A stretch of 64,000 bases of DNA from RGIG3528 sp045629005 (GCA_045629005.1 JAZQQJ010000081.1:124001-188000), one strand, 5' to 3'. Shown: positions 34,184 to 42,557, numbered from the stretch's first letter. Made by a program: numbers and translations. Notes: generated from the sequence alone by a model not told the origin.

Positions 34184-35492
34184 TAATTATTTCCTCCACA
34201 AAAGCGCTACCCTCGGATTTTACTATAGAGATTCTGATTTGTAAAGCCGTTTCAATGTCTTCAACGGTTACATTATCAAGTAAAACATTTTCACCCGTTT
34301 TTAAAAGTACACAGGGCAAAAGCAGTTTATCTCCAAGTTCCTTGCCTTTAAGCTGGTTAATTATGTCATTACCGGTCAGAAGACCTGCAACAGTAACGTT
34401 CTCTCCGTAAAAATTGTTATGAATACTGTAAACGTTAACATTAATATTCTTAAAAACAGAGCATATACGTTCTGCCTGTCTTTTAATTTCAGGATAAGCA
34501 AGCTCACCGGTAGCAATAGAAATGCTATGCGTTCTGTCATCACCCGTAAGTCCTTCAAGTGCTTCCGAAATCTCAAAATCAAGAAGCCTTATCATTCCGA
34601 CTCCGTTACCTATCTGGGGATAGCCTTCATAATCTTCGTGTTTCGGCACCGGACGTCCGGCCTTGAGATAAAACTCATCGCTTGCATAAACAAACCTTGT
34701 GCCGTAAACCGCCAGGAATTTATTCTGCCACTTTTCAATCTGCCCTATAACCTTTTCGGAGTCTTCTTTATTGAAAGGCTCCAGTTTTGTAAGGCCTTCT
34801 CTGTATTTTGTAATACCTACCGGTACAACAGACATACTCTTCATATGCTTTATGTACATGGAAAGGTCTTCTATCGTTCTGTCGAGTTCTTTACCATCAT
34901 TCCAACCCTTACAGAGAACGACCTGGCCGTTCATTTCAGTGCCTGCCTCGTAAAGCCTTGTCATATGGTCGAGAATACTGCCCGCAAAGCGATTGTTAAG
35001 CATGCGGCAGCGGAGCTCAGGGTTTGTTGTGTGAACGGAAATGTTAATAGGAGAAAGCTTGTACTGAATAAGTCTGTCTATATCTTCATCCTTCATGTTC
35101 GTAAGTGTAACATAGTTTCCCTGAAGAAAAGAAAGACGTGTATCGTCATCTTTAAAGTAAATAGTGTCTCTCATCCCTTCGGGGTTCTGATCGATAAAGC
35201 AGAAAATACATTTGTTTCTGCAGGATGAATATTCATCAAGAATACCGTCTTCGAAAACAAGTCCGAGATCCTCATCCTCGTCCTTTTCAATCTCAAGCTC
35301 CCATTCTTCTCCGTCCGGTTTTCTTATAACAACATCAATGTTTTCATCAGCGCAAAGAAATCTGTAATCAAAAATATCCTTAACTTCTTTATCGTTAATC
35401 GAAACAAGCACATCACCGGCCTCAATCTGCATTTCTTCGGCAATTGAGCCCGGTTCAATCCCTTTTATAATTATGTCACAATGTGAACGCAT
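34176..35492 (-). CDS. DUF512-family radical SAM protein with PDZ domain
   Basis: The 438-residue protein has an N-terminal PDZ-like domain (about 8-65, PGSIAEEMQIEAGDVLVSINDKEV), then a CRNKCIFCF cluster (C-x3-C-x2-C) typical of radical SAM enzymes, an NISVHTTNPELR segment, and the C-terminal DUF512 domain (roughly 250-430). Proteins of this type are widespread in Clostridia beside der, but the reaction is unknown; the [4Fe-4S] assignment follows from the cysteine spacing. It overlaps both yraN (17 bases) and der (8 bases). Confidence 0.88.
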   Translation of the reverse strand: MRSHCDIIIKGIEPGSIAEEMQIEAGDVLVSINDKEVKDIFDYRFLCADENIDVVIRKPDGEEWELEIEKDEDEDLGLVFEDGILDEYSSCRNKCIFCFIDQNPEGMRDTIYFKDDDTRLSFLQGNYVTLTNMKDEDIDRLIQYKLSPINISVHTTNPELRCRMLNNRFAGSILDHMTRLYEAGTEMNGQVVLCKGWNDGKELDRTIEDLSMYIKHMKSMSVVPVGITKYREGLTKLEPFNKEDSEKVIGQIEKWQNKFLAVYGTRFVYASDEFYLKAGRPVPKHEDYEGYPQIGNGVGMIRLLDFEISEALEGLTGDDRTHSISIATGELAYPEIKRQAERICSVFKNINVNVYSIHNNFYGENVTVAGLLTGNDIINQLKGKELGDKLLLPCVLLKTGENVLLDNVTVEDIETALQIRISIVKSEGSAFVEEIINV

Positions 35493-35835
35493 TCTTAATC
35501 CACCTTATTTCTTTATCGGTAATCGAAATAACATCAAATCTGCAGGCTGTATTGTATGGTACATGATGCAGATTCATGTAGGAATATGCACCCTTCACAA
35601 TACGTTTTTGCTTATATGGCGTAACAGACTCCTCAGGAAAGCCGTTATCCGTGTTTTTCCTGTATTTGACTTCAACAAAAACAAGATAAGGCTCCTTATC
35701 AAAGTCCCGGATTATAAGGTCTACCTCACCGCCATGGTAATAAAAATTCCTTTCCAGGATCTGTGCACCATTTGCTTCCAGATAACGTACGGCAATGTCC
35801 TCGCCAAACCGTCCGATACTACGTGTGTTATTCAC
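35476..35835 (-). CDS. yraN: UPF0102/YraN-family endonuclease-like protein
   Basis: The 119-residue protein has the YraN pattern: GRFGEDIAVRYLEANGAQILERNF, then GGEVDLIIRD and YLVFVEVKYRK, which together form the E-x-D-x-E-x-K core of restriction-endonuclease-like folds. The function is not established. The start codon is GTG (35833-35835), preceded by AAGGAGG at 4 nt. It leads the operon yraN-DUF512-der-plsY-gpsA, and its leader resembles that of radC. Confidence 0.9.
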   Translation of the reverse strand: MNNTRSIGRFGEDIAVRYLEANGAQILERNFYYHGGEVDLIIRDFDKEPYLVFVEVKYRKNTDNGFPEESVTPYKQKRIVKGAYSYMNLHHVPYNTACRFDVISITDKEIRWIKNAFTL

Positions 35836-35884
35836 TATTCCTCCTTACCCATTTCTCCGAAGGTCAGGATTCCGATAAAGTATA
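35836..35884 (-). promoter_or_regulatory. yraN -10 element and leader shared with radC
   Basis: TATACT (35879-35884) with a poor -35 is followed 6 nt later by GAATCC, then CTTCGGAGAAATGGGT and AAGGAGG. The order and spacing match the radC leader at 18677-18731. TCCT-GA-CCTT near the 5' end can pair with AAGGAGGA, the yraN Shine-Dalgarno, with a two-base bulge. Confidence 0.6.
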
Positions 35885-35894
35885 ACACAATTTT

Positions 35895-35936
35895 CTGAAA
35901 ATACAAAGCTCTCCGCACCGTGAAGGTACGGAGAGC
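35895..35936 (-). terminator. Terminator downstream of the pullulanase gene
   Basis: A 12-bp stem pairs 35908-35919 with 35925-35936 (GCTCTCCG and CGGAGAGC as outer arms, one wobble), loop of 5, followed on the minus strand by TTTGTATTTT. It lies 117 nt past the stop of the pullulanase gene and just above the yraN -10. Confidence 0.85.
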
Positions 35937-35944
35937 AATCTATA

Positions 35945-36009
35945 GGAGTTTTTTGGAATGAAGTTTCGTATTTTGTAATTACATACTATCACGAAATCCT
36001 CATAACTCC
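35945..36009 (-). other. Structured 3' region of the pullulanase transcript
   Basis: Nested inverted repeats pair GGAGTT (35945-35950) with AACTCC (36004-36009) and TTTCGT (35964-35969) with ACGAAA (35991-35996). The segment lies between the pullulanase stop and its terminator, so it would form part of the 3' untranslated RNA. Confidence 0.4.
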
Positions 36010-36052
36010 AGTATCTTATTCTAAACGTTGTCTAAAGAAACAATAAATCAGA

Positions 36053-38725
36053 CTAATTTTCCTTCTTTTTTCTGAAAAGAACAAGAACTACAGCAGCTAC
36101 TGCAACAACGGCAGCACCAATACCGACAGGAACCCAAACGTTAACGCCCTTTCCACCCTTAACAAGAATAAGTGCGGAAACAGGTTCAACGGTAACCTCA
36201 CCTTTAACGGTTCTCAAAGCCTTTGTTCCGGCCTTGTCCGCGTCAACATATACAGACCATTTTCCTTCGGGAAGAGTAATCTTTGTTTCTGTTTCATTGC
36301 TGTTAAAGATGCAAATGATACCGTCAGACTTTTCGCCGTTTACTCCGCCGTTAATCTGAACTGCAGCAACGCCTGATTCAAGATTTTCAAGATTGGTAAT
36401 GTTTTCCTTTACCATTTCTGCATCAGACATTCTTAAAGCGGCATGTGCCTTTCTGAAAGCAATGAGGCCCTTATAATACTCGAATACGTTCTTATATTCT
36501 TCTTTTTCAAGGTCTGACCACTTAAGGCTGTTAATAGCATCGCCTGCATTGTAGCTGTTTGAGTTAAATGTTCCGTCAGCGTTAACCTTTGTACGAAGCA
36601 TTTCTTCACCGGCCTGCATGAAAGGAATACCTTCAGCTGTAAGATAAATTGCAGCGGCAAGATTGTTCATGCGAACCTGATCCTCTCTTGTTGCAGAAGA
36701 TGTGGAGCTTGTAATTCTGTCAATAAGTGTATTGTTATCGTGACAGGATGCGTAGTTTATAGTCTGCGAAGGATTCTTTGTCCAGGAAGTGTCTGCTTTA
36801 AAAAGACGCATAATTGTAGTTGCATTGGCAGCACCTGAAACAAAGCCTGTTGATGTTGTTGAGAATACGCTACCCTTAAGAGCATCACGCATATCATCAC
36901 TGAAAAATGCAAAGTTTTCAACAAGTGCGGAATTTGTCTGTGTGCAAAGTTCAACATCCTTCTTTGTAACAGTTGTTGTCATTGTCCAACCTTCGCCGTA
37001 GAACTTAACGTTAGGATGCTTTTCATGCACTGTATCAATGATTTCATTAATTGTGTCAACATCAAGAAGACCTACAAGGTCGAAACGGAAACCATCGATG
37101 TGGTACTCTTCAACCCAGTAATTAACGGAATCTACGATGTACTTACGAACCATGGATCTTTCGGAAGCTGTATCGTTTCCGCAGCCTGAACCGTTTGAGT
37201 AAGAACCGAGGTCGTTCTTTCTTGAGAAATAACCGGGAACGAGCTTGTTGAAGCAGAATGTATCTGCGCTCTGAACATGGTTGTAAACAACGTCCATAAT
37301 TACGGAAATACCGTTATCATGGAGAGCCTTAACCATCTGCTTTGCTTCGTTAACTCTGACCGCTCCGTTATAAGGATCTGTAGAATAAGAACCTTCGGGA
37401 ACATTGTAATTTACGGGATCGTAACCCCAGTTAAACTGATTTACTGTCTTTGTCTCATCAACAGAGCCGAAATCATAAAAAGGAAGAATGTGGACATGTG
37501 TAACGCCAAGCTCCTTAATGTGATCGATACCTGTTGAAACACCGCCGGGTGTCTTTGTACCTGTTTCTGTGAATGCAAGATACTTACCGACGTTCTGTAT
37601 GCCTGAGCTCTCATCTGAGGAAAGATCACGGATATGAAGCTCATAAATAATCATGTCGTTTGCAGGCATATCATAGTTAGGGTCTTTATCCTTTTCCCAG
37701 CCTTCAGGATCGGTGGAATCAAGGTCGATAACCATTGCACGGCTTCCGTTGACACCTGTTGTTCTTGCGTAAGGATCGCATACAGTTGTCTGTCTGCCGT
37801 TTACCGTAACGCTGTAAACATAATATGCGCCATTAAGATCTCCACTCTTCTCGCACACCCATGTTCCGTTAACATCCTTTGTCATGGGAATAGTGTCAAT
37901 CTTATCGTCTGTGTAAGGTGTACCACCTGTATAAAGGTAAACCTCAAGCTTTTCAGCTGTAGGAGCCCAAACACGGAATGTTGTTTTTTCCTTTGTCCAT
38001 GTAGCACCGAGATCGTCACCTGAGTAGGTCATTTCCTCTTCAAAGAAGTCTTCTGACCAGATGCTCGGAATTACAACATCGTATTCAATATCCATAAATG
38101 TAATCTTATAACTTTTGAAGTAATCAAGTTCGCCTTCGATAAATACTGTGTAAACGCCCTTTCCGTTTCCGGAAACGCTCTTAATTGTAATATCACCGTC
38201 AGCACCCTTAATAGTGAAGGCTGTGTTAGGATCACCTTCGCAATTATCTGTAAGGGTAACAGTTAAAACATTACTGCCTTCGTATTTTGCATTTGTAAGC
38301 TTAATACCCTTCACACAATCATCTCCATAAACCTTTTCAAAGCCTTCGACCTTGGATTCCACATAAACGTGAACCGTTCCGGAAACCATCTCGGAAACAT
38401 CGATATACTGGTCTTTATCGATATCCTTTGTCCAATCGCTTGTACGAACGATAAAGCCAACCTTTTCAGTACCGGGTGTAAGTGTAATTGAAGCTACCTT
38501 CTCACCATTTTCGTCTTCAAACGCATATCCGGCACCGTCTTTACCATATTCCCAGAACCAAACATCCCATCCGTCGTATGCTCCGTCAGCTCTGTGGTAA
38601 TGAAGCTTTACAACAACATCACTGCCCGCCAATGCTTTTTTTGCAGGAGTAAAGCCTGTGAAAAGCGTTGTAAAAACCATGCAAAGGCAAAGAACAAGAT
38701 TCACTAACTTAATTGTCTTTTTCAT
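36053..38725 (-). CDS. pulA: Cell-bound type I pullulanase (CBM41-CBM48-GH13)
   Basis: The start is the ATG at 38723-38725 with GGGAGG 4 nt before it, giving a signal peptide MKKTIKLVNLVLCLCMVF. A longer frame starts in an upstream dyad and is rejected. The 890-residue enzyme has a CBM41 starch-binding domain (about 38-115), a beta domain, CBM48 (about 215-320), and a GH13 catalytic barrel with FNWGYDP, VIMDVVYNHV, GFRFDLVG (nucleophile Asp), YGEGW (acid/base Glu) and CHDN. It cleaves alpha-1,6 branches of pullulan, starch or glycogen. The C-terminus is a hydrophobic helix followed by FRKKKEN, so it is probably membrane-anchored; no LPXTG is seen. Confidence 0.93.
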   Translation of the reverse strand: MKKTIKLVNLVLCLCMVFTTLFTGFTPAKKALAGSDVVVKLHYHRADGAYDGWDVWFWEYGKDGAGYAFEDENGEKVASITLTPGTEKVGFIVRTSDWTKDIDKDQYIDVSEMVSGTVHVYVESKVEGFEKVYGDDCVKGIKLTNAKYEGSNVLTVTLTDNCEGDPNTAFTIKGADGDITIKSVSGNGKGVYTVFIEGELDYFKSYKITFMDIEYDVVIPSIWSEDFFEEEMTYSGDDLGATWTKEKTTFRVWAPTAEKLEVYLYTGGTPYTDDKIDTIPMTKDVNGTWVCEKSGDLNGAYYVYSVTVNGRQTTVCDPYARTTGVNGSRAMVIDLDSTDPEGWEKDKDPNYDMPANDMIIYELHIRDLSSDESSGIQNVGKYLAFTETGTKTPGGVSTGIDHIKELGVTHVHILPFYDFGSVDETKTVNQFNWGYDPVNYNVPEGSYSTDPYNGAVRVNEAKQMVKALHDNGISVIMDVVYNHVQSADTFCFNKLVPGYFSRKNDLGSYSNGSGCGNDTASERSMVRKYIVDSVNYWVEEYHIDGFRFDLVGLLDVDTINEIIDTVHEKHPNVKFYGEGWTMTTTVTKKDVELCTQTNSALVENFAFFSDDMRDALKGSVFSTTSTGFVSGAANATTIMRLFKADTSWTKNPSQTINYASCHDNNTLIDRITSSTSSATREDQVRMNNLAAAIYLTAEGIPFMQAGEEMLRTKVNADGTFNSNSYNAGDAINSLKWSDLEKEEYKNVFEYYKGLIAFRKAHAALRMSDAEMVKENITNLENLESGVAAVQINGGVNGEKSDGIICIFNSNETETKITLPEGKWSVYVDADKAGTKALRTVKGEVTVEPVSALILVKGGKGVNVWVPVGIGAAVVAVAAVVLVLFRKKKEN

Positions 38726-38748
38726 AAATCCTCCCATACATATATAAT

Positions 38749-38778
38749 AAAAAACTGCTATGACTGATATCATAGCAG
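38749..38778 (-). terminator. Dyad between ylqH and pulA: terminator and/or operator
   Basis: CTGCTATGA (38755-38763) and TCATAGCAG (38770-38778) form a perfect 9-bp inverted repeat with a 6-nt centre, followed on the minus strand by six T. This fits a terminator for the rplS-to-ylqH unit. It also lies 30 nt before pulA where a promoter or operator would be expected, so a LacI-type binding site is an alternative. Confidence 0.65.
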
Positions 38779-38835
38779 ATTATTGTTAAAAGTTCCACAC
38801 TTTTTTCGAAAATTTTCGAAATTTATATTTATAAA

Positions 38836-39117
38836 CTACATGTACTTGCTTTTTTCTTCGGCTTTATCAACCATAACAAGTATCTCAGCCACAACACCAT
38901 ATAGCTCTGAAGGTATATAGTCGCCTATTTCAAGCTTTGAAAGCGTTCCTGCAAGCTTTTCGTCTTTATGAATGGGTACATTCTCTTCTTTGGCAACTTC
39001 GATAATTTTGTCTGCGACATGCCCTTTTCCGGACGCAACAATGGAAGGAGCCTCTTCGCCTACCGTGTACTCCAGAGCAACCGCAGTTTTCAGCTTTTTA
39101 TCTTCGTTTTCAGCCAT
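38836..39117 (-). CDS. ylqH: Orphan FlhB C-terminal-domain protein (YlqH-like)
   Basis: The start is the ATG at 39115-39117, which overlaps the rnhB stop as ATGA. The 93-residue protein matches the cytoplasmic domain of FlhB/EscU export switch proteins (KTAVALEY..GEEAPSIVASGKGHVADKII, VPIHKDEKLAGTL, IPSELYGVVAEIL). It lacks the membrane helices and the self-cleaving NPTH motif. B. subtilis has such an orphan, YlqH, in the same position after rnhB. The role is unknown; interaction with the flagellar export gate has been proposed only by analogy. Confidence 0.88.
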   Translation of the reverse strand: MAENEDKKLKTAVALEYTVGEEAPSIVASGKGHVADKIIEVAKEENVPIHKDEKLAGTLSKLEIGDYIPSELYGVVAEILVMVDKAEEKSKYM

Positions 39118-39872
39118 CAGATAAAATTCCCTATGAATGAACGTCTGTGTATTTCGCACGGACCGTATTTTTTAAGTGCTTCGATGTGCTCAGCCGAGCC
39201 GTAGCCTTTATTTCCCGCAAAATTGTATTCGGGATATTTCTCGGAAAGCTGCACCATAAGCCTGTCTCTCGTAACCTTTGCAACAATACTTGCGGAAGCA
39301 ATTGAAAGGCTCTTGCAGTCACCTTTTATAATCTTAATCTGGCGCATATCAAGGCCCGGGATAATTACAGCATCGTTAAGCAGAATGTCAGGCTGCGGAT
39401 TAAGCTGTGATACTGCATTACGCATAGCTTCGAAAGTAGCCTGAAGAATGTTTATTTCGTCAATTCGTGTATGACTGGCAAAACCTATTCCATAGGAAAC
39501 AGCTTTTTCTGTAATTTCCTCATAGAGTTCATCACGCTGCTTTGCGGTAAGCTGTTTTGAATCATTTACATGAAGAATTTTCGTTTCAGGAGGAAGGATA
39601 ACTGCCGCAGCTACAACAGGACCCGCAAGAGGGCCTCTTCCAACTTCATCTATACCGCAAATGGCATGAAAATCGAAATATATACGCTCATAAATAAGCA
39701 TATCATCGATTCTCTGAAGCTCCTTCTCATAAGCAGCAAGCTTTTTTCCGGCAGACTCAACCATCTTGACGACGCCGGCGCGCTCGTCTGAGGAATACGC
39801 TTCTATGAAGCTTTTATATTCATTTTCCTTTAAGGCAGTGAGCTTTGCCCTAATTTCAGAAATACTTTCCAT
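39117..39872 (-). CDS. rnhB: Ribonuclease HII
   Basis: The 251-residue protein has the N-terminal extension usual for Firmicute RNase HII (about 1-68), then CGIDEVGRGPLAGPVV with D75-E76, HVNDSKQLTAKQRDEL, SIASASIVAKVTRDRLM and GNKGYGSAEHIEALKKYGPCEIHRRSF pieces. The acidic quartet D-E-D-D is preserved. It removes single ribonucleotides and RNA primers from DNA. It lies 8 nt after rbgA and overlaps ylqH. Confidence 0.95.
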   Translation of the reverse strand: MESISEIRAKLTALKENEYKSFIEAYSSDERAGVVKMVESAGKKLAAYEKELQRIDDMLIYERIYFDFHAICGIDEVGRGPLAGPVVAAAVILPPETKILHVNDSKQLTAKQRDELYEEITEKAVSYGIGFASHTRIDEINILQATFEAMRNAVSQLNPQPDILLNDAVIIPGLDMRQIKIIKGDCKSLSIASASIVAKVTRDRLMVQLSEKYPEYNFAGNKGYGSAEHIEALKKYGPCEIHRRSFIGNFI

Positions 39873-39880
39873 AAACCCTC

Positions 39881-40729
39881 TTATTGAAAATCCGTAATCT
39901 TTTCAAGACTGATTTTTCCTATACGGCCACCACGAAAATCATCCATAAGCATGTTGGACATCTTTTCGGTATCGTAATCTCCGCCTTTCTTCTTACATGC
40001 GCGCTTTTCGCATATGCGGAGAAGAATTTCTTCACCCGTTCCGCCTTCTTCCACTCCGTACTTCTGTGAAATAAAGCCTGGATAGTTTGCATTAATATAT
40101 TCAAGTGTTTTATCGGCAAGCTCTTCAGTATCAAGTATATTCTCGTTAATGGAACCGATAATGGCTATGTGAAGGCCTACGGTCTGGTCCTCAAACTTGG
40201 GCCAGAGAATTCCGGGTGTGTCGAGAAGTTCCAAATCCTTCGACAGGCGAATCCACTGCTTTCCCTTTGTAACACCGGGTTTATCACCTGTTTTTGCACA
40301 AGCTTTCCTTGCGTAGGAATTAATGAAGGTGGATTTTCCTACATTCGGTATGCCAAGAATCATTGCTCGGATGGGCCTGTTTATCATGCCTCGCGCCTTA
40401 TCCCTTTCAATCTTTTCCTTACAGGCAAGGCGAACGCTATCCATAACGTTATCAAGCTTTCCGCCCCTTGCGTTTGTTACTGCAACTACATATCCCTTTT
40501 TCTCATAAAAGGCCTTAAACTGCTTTGTTACAGCATCATCGGCAAGATCTGCTTTATTTATAAGCAAAACCCTGGGCTTGTTCTTTGCAAAGCTGTCAAC
40601 ATCAGGATTCTTTGATGAATATGGAACTCTTGCATCAATAAGCTCGATGATGCAGTCAACGAGTTTAAGACTTTCTTCTATTTCTCTTTTTGCCTTGGCC
40701 ATATGGCCGGGATACCACTGGTACTCCAT
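39881..40729 (-). CDS. rbgA: Ribosome-assembly GTPase RbgA (YlqF)
   Basis: The 282-residue protein is a circularly permuted GTPase: NKAD (G4) near residue 58 comes before GIPNVGKSTFINS (G1, about 126-138) and DTPGILWP (G3, about 168-175). The N-terminal WYPGHMAKAKREIEE and the C-terminal helical domain are typical. RbgA is required for late 50S assembly in B. subtilis. It directly follows the signal peptidase-like gene with a one-base overlap. Confidence 0.96.
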   Translation of the reverse strand: MEYQWYPGHMAKAKREIEESLKLVDCIIELIDARVPYSSKNPDVDSFAKNKPRVLLINKADLADDAVTKQFKAFYEKKGYVVAVTNARGGKLDNVMDSVRLACKEKIERDKARGMINRPIRAMILGIPNVGKSTFINSYARKACAKTGDKPGVTKGKQWIRLSKDLELLDTPGILWPKFEDQTVGLHIAIIGSINENILDTEELADKTLEYINANYPGFISQKYGVEEGGTGEEILLRICEKRACKKKGGDYDTEKMSNMLMDDFRGGRIGKISLEKITDFQ

Positions 40730-41328
40730 TACTCTTCCTCTTCTGTTTCTTCTTTAAGGTTCAGCTTGTCTACAATGGACAAGGTAGGCGAAAGCCTTAT
40801 AACAGCTTTACCAATAATGCTGCTCCCCGAAATCAGTCCTACATTCGAAAATCTTGAATCCTCCGCATCATTTCTGTTATCCGCAAGAACAAAATACTCA
40901 TTTTCCTGAAGCTCGATTTCTTCTTCGGCAAGGCCTGCAAGCCTCATAGGCTCAACATTAATCTTTTCTTCCAAAAGCTCACCGTTAATATAAATCATAC
41001 CATCGGAAATAAGCACCCTCTCGCCCGGCAAACCAATAATTCTCCTGACGGTATAGAAGGAATGTTCCGAGCCGCTCTGATTATATGCAATAACGTCAAA
41101 CCGCTCCGGAGCAGACCGTTTATAAGCAAGCTTATTGATTATAAGAACGTCTTTATCCTCAATTGTCTGAGACATTGCATTTCCGACCATAACATTCTTT
41201 TCAACGGCAAACTTTATTACAAGCCAGCCAAGAACAACGGCCAGCACCGATTCAAGAATAAAGAATATAATCTTTCGTATTGTCTTAAATATATTCGTTT
41301 TTTTTGTATATAAGTATTCGTCTGTCAT
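40729..41328 (-). CDS. Type I signal peptidase homologue lacking the catalytic Ser-Lys pair
   Basis: The 199-residue protein has one N-terminal transmembrane helix (about 20-40) and the box order of Gram-positive type I signal peptidases. Box B, usually GxSMxPTL, here reads GNAMSQTI, so the nucleophile serine is Ala51. Box D, usually VKRIIGLPG, reads VRRIIGLPG, so the general-base lysine is Arg95. Box E reads ADNRNDAEDSR, with Ala155 in place of the supporting serine. The codons (GCA, AGG) are clear. It is probably a pseudoenzyme, unless Ser53 substitutes. It is the second gene after rplS, the usual lepB position. No good Shine-Dalgarno is visible. Confidence 0.85.
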   Translation of the reverse strand: MTDEYLYTKKTNIFKTIRKIIFFILESVLAVVLGWLVIKFAVEKNVMVGNAMSQTIEDKDVLIINKLAYKRSAPERFDVIAYNQSGSEHSFYTVRRIIGLPGERVLISDGMIYINGELLEEKINVEPMRLAGLAEEEIELQENEYFVLADNRNDAEDSRFSNVGLISGSSIIGKAVIRLSPTLSIVDKLNLKEETEEEE

Positions 41329-41354
41329 AATGCAGTTATTTTACCATACAAGAA

Positions 41355-41376
41355 AGAGGACGTAAACACGTCCTCT
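41355..41376 (-). terminator. Terminator/attenuator between rplS and the signal peptidase-like gene
   Basis: AGAGGACGT (41355-41363) pairs with ACGTCCTCT (41368-41376), loop of 4, followed on the minus strand by TTCTTGT. The short T-run suggests partial termination, reducing downstream expression relative to L19. Confidence 0.7.
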
Positions 41377-41399
41377 TCGAGTTTGATAATAATCTTTTA

Positions 41400-41747
41400 C
41401 TATCTGATAACTTCTTTAACCTTTGCACTCTTACCTGTTCTCTGACGAAGGTAGTTAAGCTTAGCACGTCTTACTTTACCCTTACGAACAACTTCAACCT
41501 TCTCTACCTGAGGGGAGTTGATGGGCCATGTCTTTTCTACGCCGATGCCGTTGGAAGACTTTCTAACTGTGAATGTCTCACCTATGCCGCCGCCCTGTCT
41601 CTTAAGAACTGTGCCTTCGAAAACCTGTGTTCTTTCACGGTTTCCTTCTTTGATCTTTGCGTATACCTTAACAGTATCGCCTACGTTGAACTGGGGAAGC
41701 TCCTTCTTAATCTGTAAAGCTTCGATTTCTTTAATAATATCGCTCAT
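41400..41747 (-). CDS. rplS: 50S ribosomal protein L19
   Basis: The 115-residue protein is a full-length L19 with FNVGDTVKVYAKIKEGNRER, FEGTVLKRQGGGIGETFTVRK and KVRRAKLNYLRQRTGKSAKVKE. It sits at the 30S-50S interface. A strong GGAGG lies before the ATG, and the gene has its own promoter after trmD. Confidence 0.98.
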   Translation of the reverse strand: MSDIIKEIEALQIKKELPQFNVGDTVKVYAKIKEGNRERTQVFEGTVLKRQGGGIGETFTVRKSSNGIGVEKTWPINSPQVEKVEVVRKGKVRRAKLNYLRQRTGKSAKVKEVIR

Positions 41748-41826
41748 TTTGCGACCTCCTTATATATAAAAGCCGTTCTTACTACAGTTCATCTGCACAG
41801 AGGACCAGCTCGTCGTACGGTGAAAT
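41748..41826 (-). promoter_or_regulatory. rplS 5' leader
   Basis: About 75 nt of untranslated leader separate the promoter from rplS. Short complementary ends (CCGT near the 5' end and ACGG before the Shine-Dalgarno) could close a stem. L19 leaders that bind the product are known in Firmicutes; whether this belongs to that family is not decided by eye. Confidence 0.4.
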
Positions 41827-41855
41827 ATTATACAACCGAATTGTTTAAATTGCAA
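41827..41855 (-). promoter_or_regulatory. Promoter of rplS
   Basis: TTGCAA (41850-41855), 17-nt spacer, TATAAT (41827-41832), starting inside the last codons region of trmD. Confidence 0.8.
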
Positions 41856-41865
41856 GAAAAATTTA

Positions 41866-42549
41866 TTATTTATTTAAAAGATCGGGACGGTATTTCTTTG
41901 TTCTTTCAATACTCTGTTCCTTTTTCCATTTTTCAATGTTAGCATGATGCCCGGACAAAAGCACTTCCGGTACTGCCATTCCGTTATAAACCTCAGGGCG
42001 TGTGTACTGCGGATGTTCAAGAAGACCCTCGGAAAAGCTTTCATAAACGGCAGAATCATCGTTGTTAAGCACTCCCGGTACAAGTCTGGATATTGTATCC
42101 ATCATGACCATTGCAGGAAGCTCACCACCTGTAAGCACGTAGTCACCGATTGAATAGAAATCCGTGGCAACAATATCAAGTGCTCTTTCGTCAATGCCCT
42201 CATAATGACCGCAAAGAAAGACTAATGTGTCCTCCTTTGAAAGCTCTTTTGCGTCCTCCTGGGTGAACGTTTTCCCCCACGGTGTAAGATAAATCACACG
42301 TGGTTTTTCCAATCCCGAAAGACGTTTAACTTCATCGTAGCATCTGACGACAGGCTCGACCTGCATAAGCATGCCTGCACCACCCCCATAAGGGTAGTCA
42401 TCGACCTTTTTATGCTTATCAAGTGTAAAATCACGAATATTCAATGTTGTAAGCTTTAAAAGCCCTTTTTCAAGAGCCCTTCCAGTAATGGACTCCTTCA
42501 TGCAGGAATCAATCATTTCCGGGAAAAGTGTCATACAATAAAAATTCAT
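41866..42549 (-). CDS. trmD: tRNA (guanine37-N1)-methyltransferase
   Basis: The 227-residue SPOUT enzyme has MNFYCMTLFPEMIDSCM, the knotted-core GGGAGMLMQVEPV, VIYLTPWGKTFTQ, LCGHYEGIDERA and SIGDYVLTGGELPAMVMMD. It methylates N1 of G37 in tRNAs reading CNN codons and some others, which prevents +1 frameshifting. It follows rimM by 8 nt, the universal rimM-trmD pair. The C-terminal domain is complete. Confidence 0.97.
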   Translation of the reverse strand: MNFYCMTLFPEMIDSCMKESITGRALEKGLLKLTTLNIRDFTLDKHKKVDDYPYGGGAGMLMQVEPVVRCYDEVKRLSGLEKPRVIYLTPWGKTFTQEDAKELSKEDTLVFLCGHYEGIDERALDIVATDFYSIGDYVLTGGELPAMVMMDTISRLVPGVLNNDDSAVYESFSEGLLEHPQYTRPEVYNGMAVPEVLLSGHHANIEKWKKEQSIERTKKYRPDLLNK

Positions 42550-42557
42550 GATACCCT

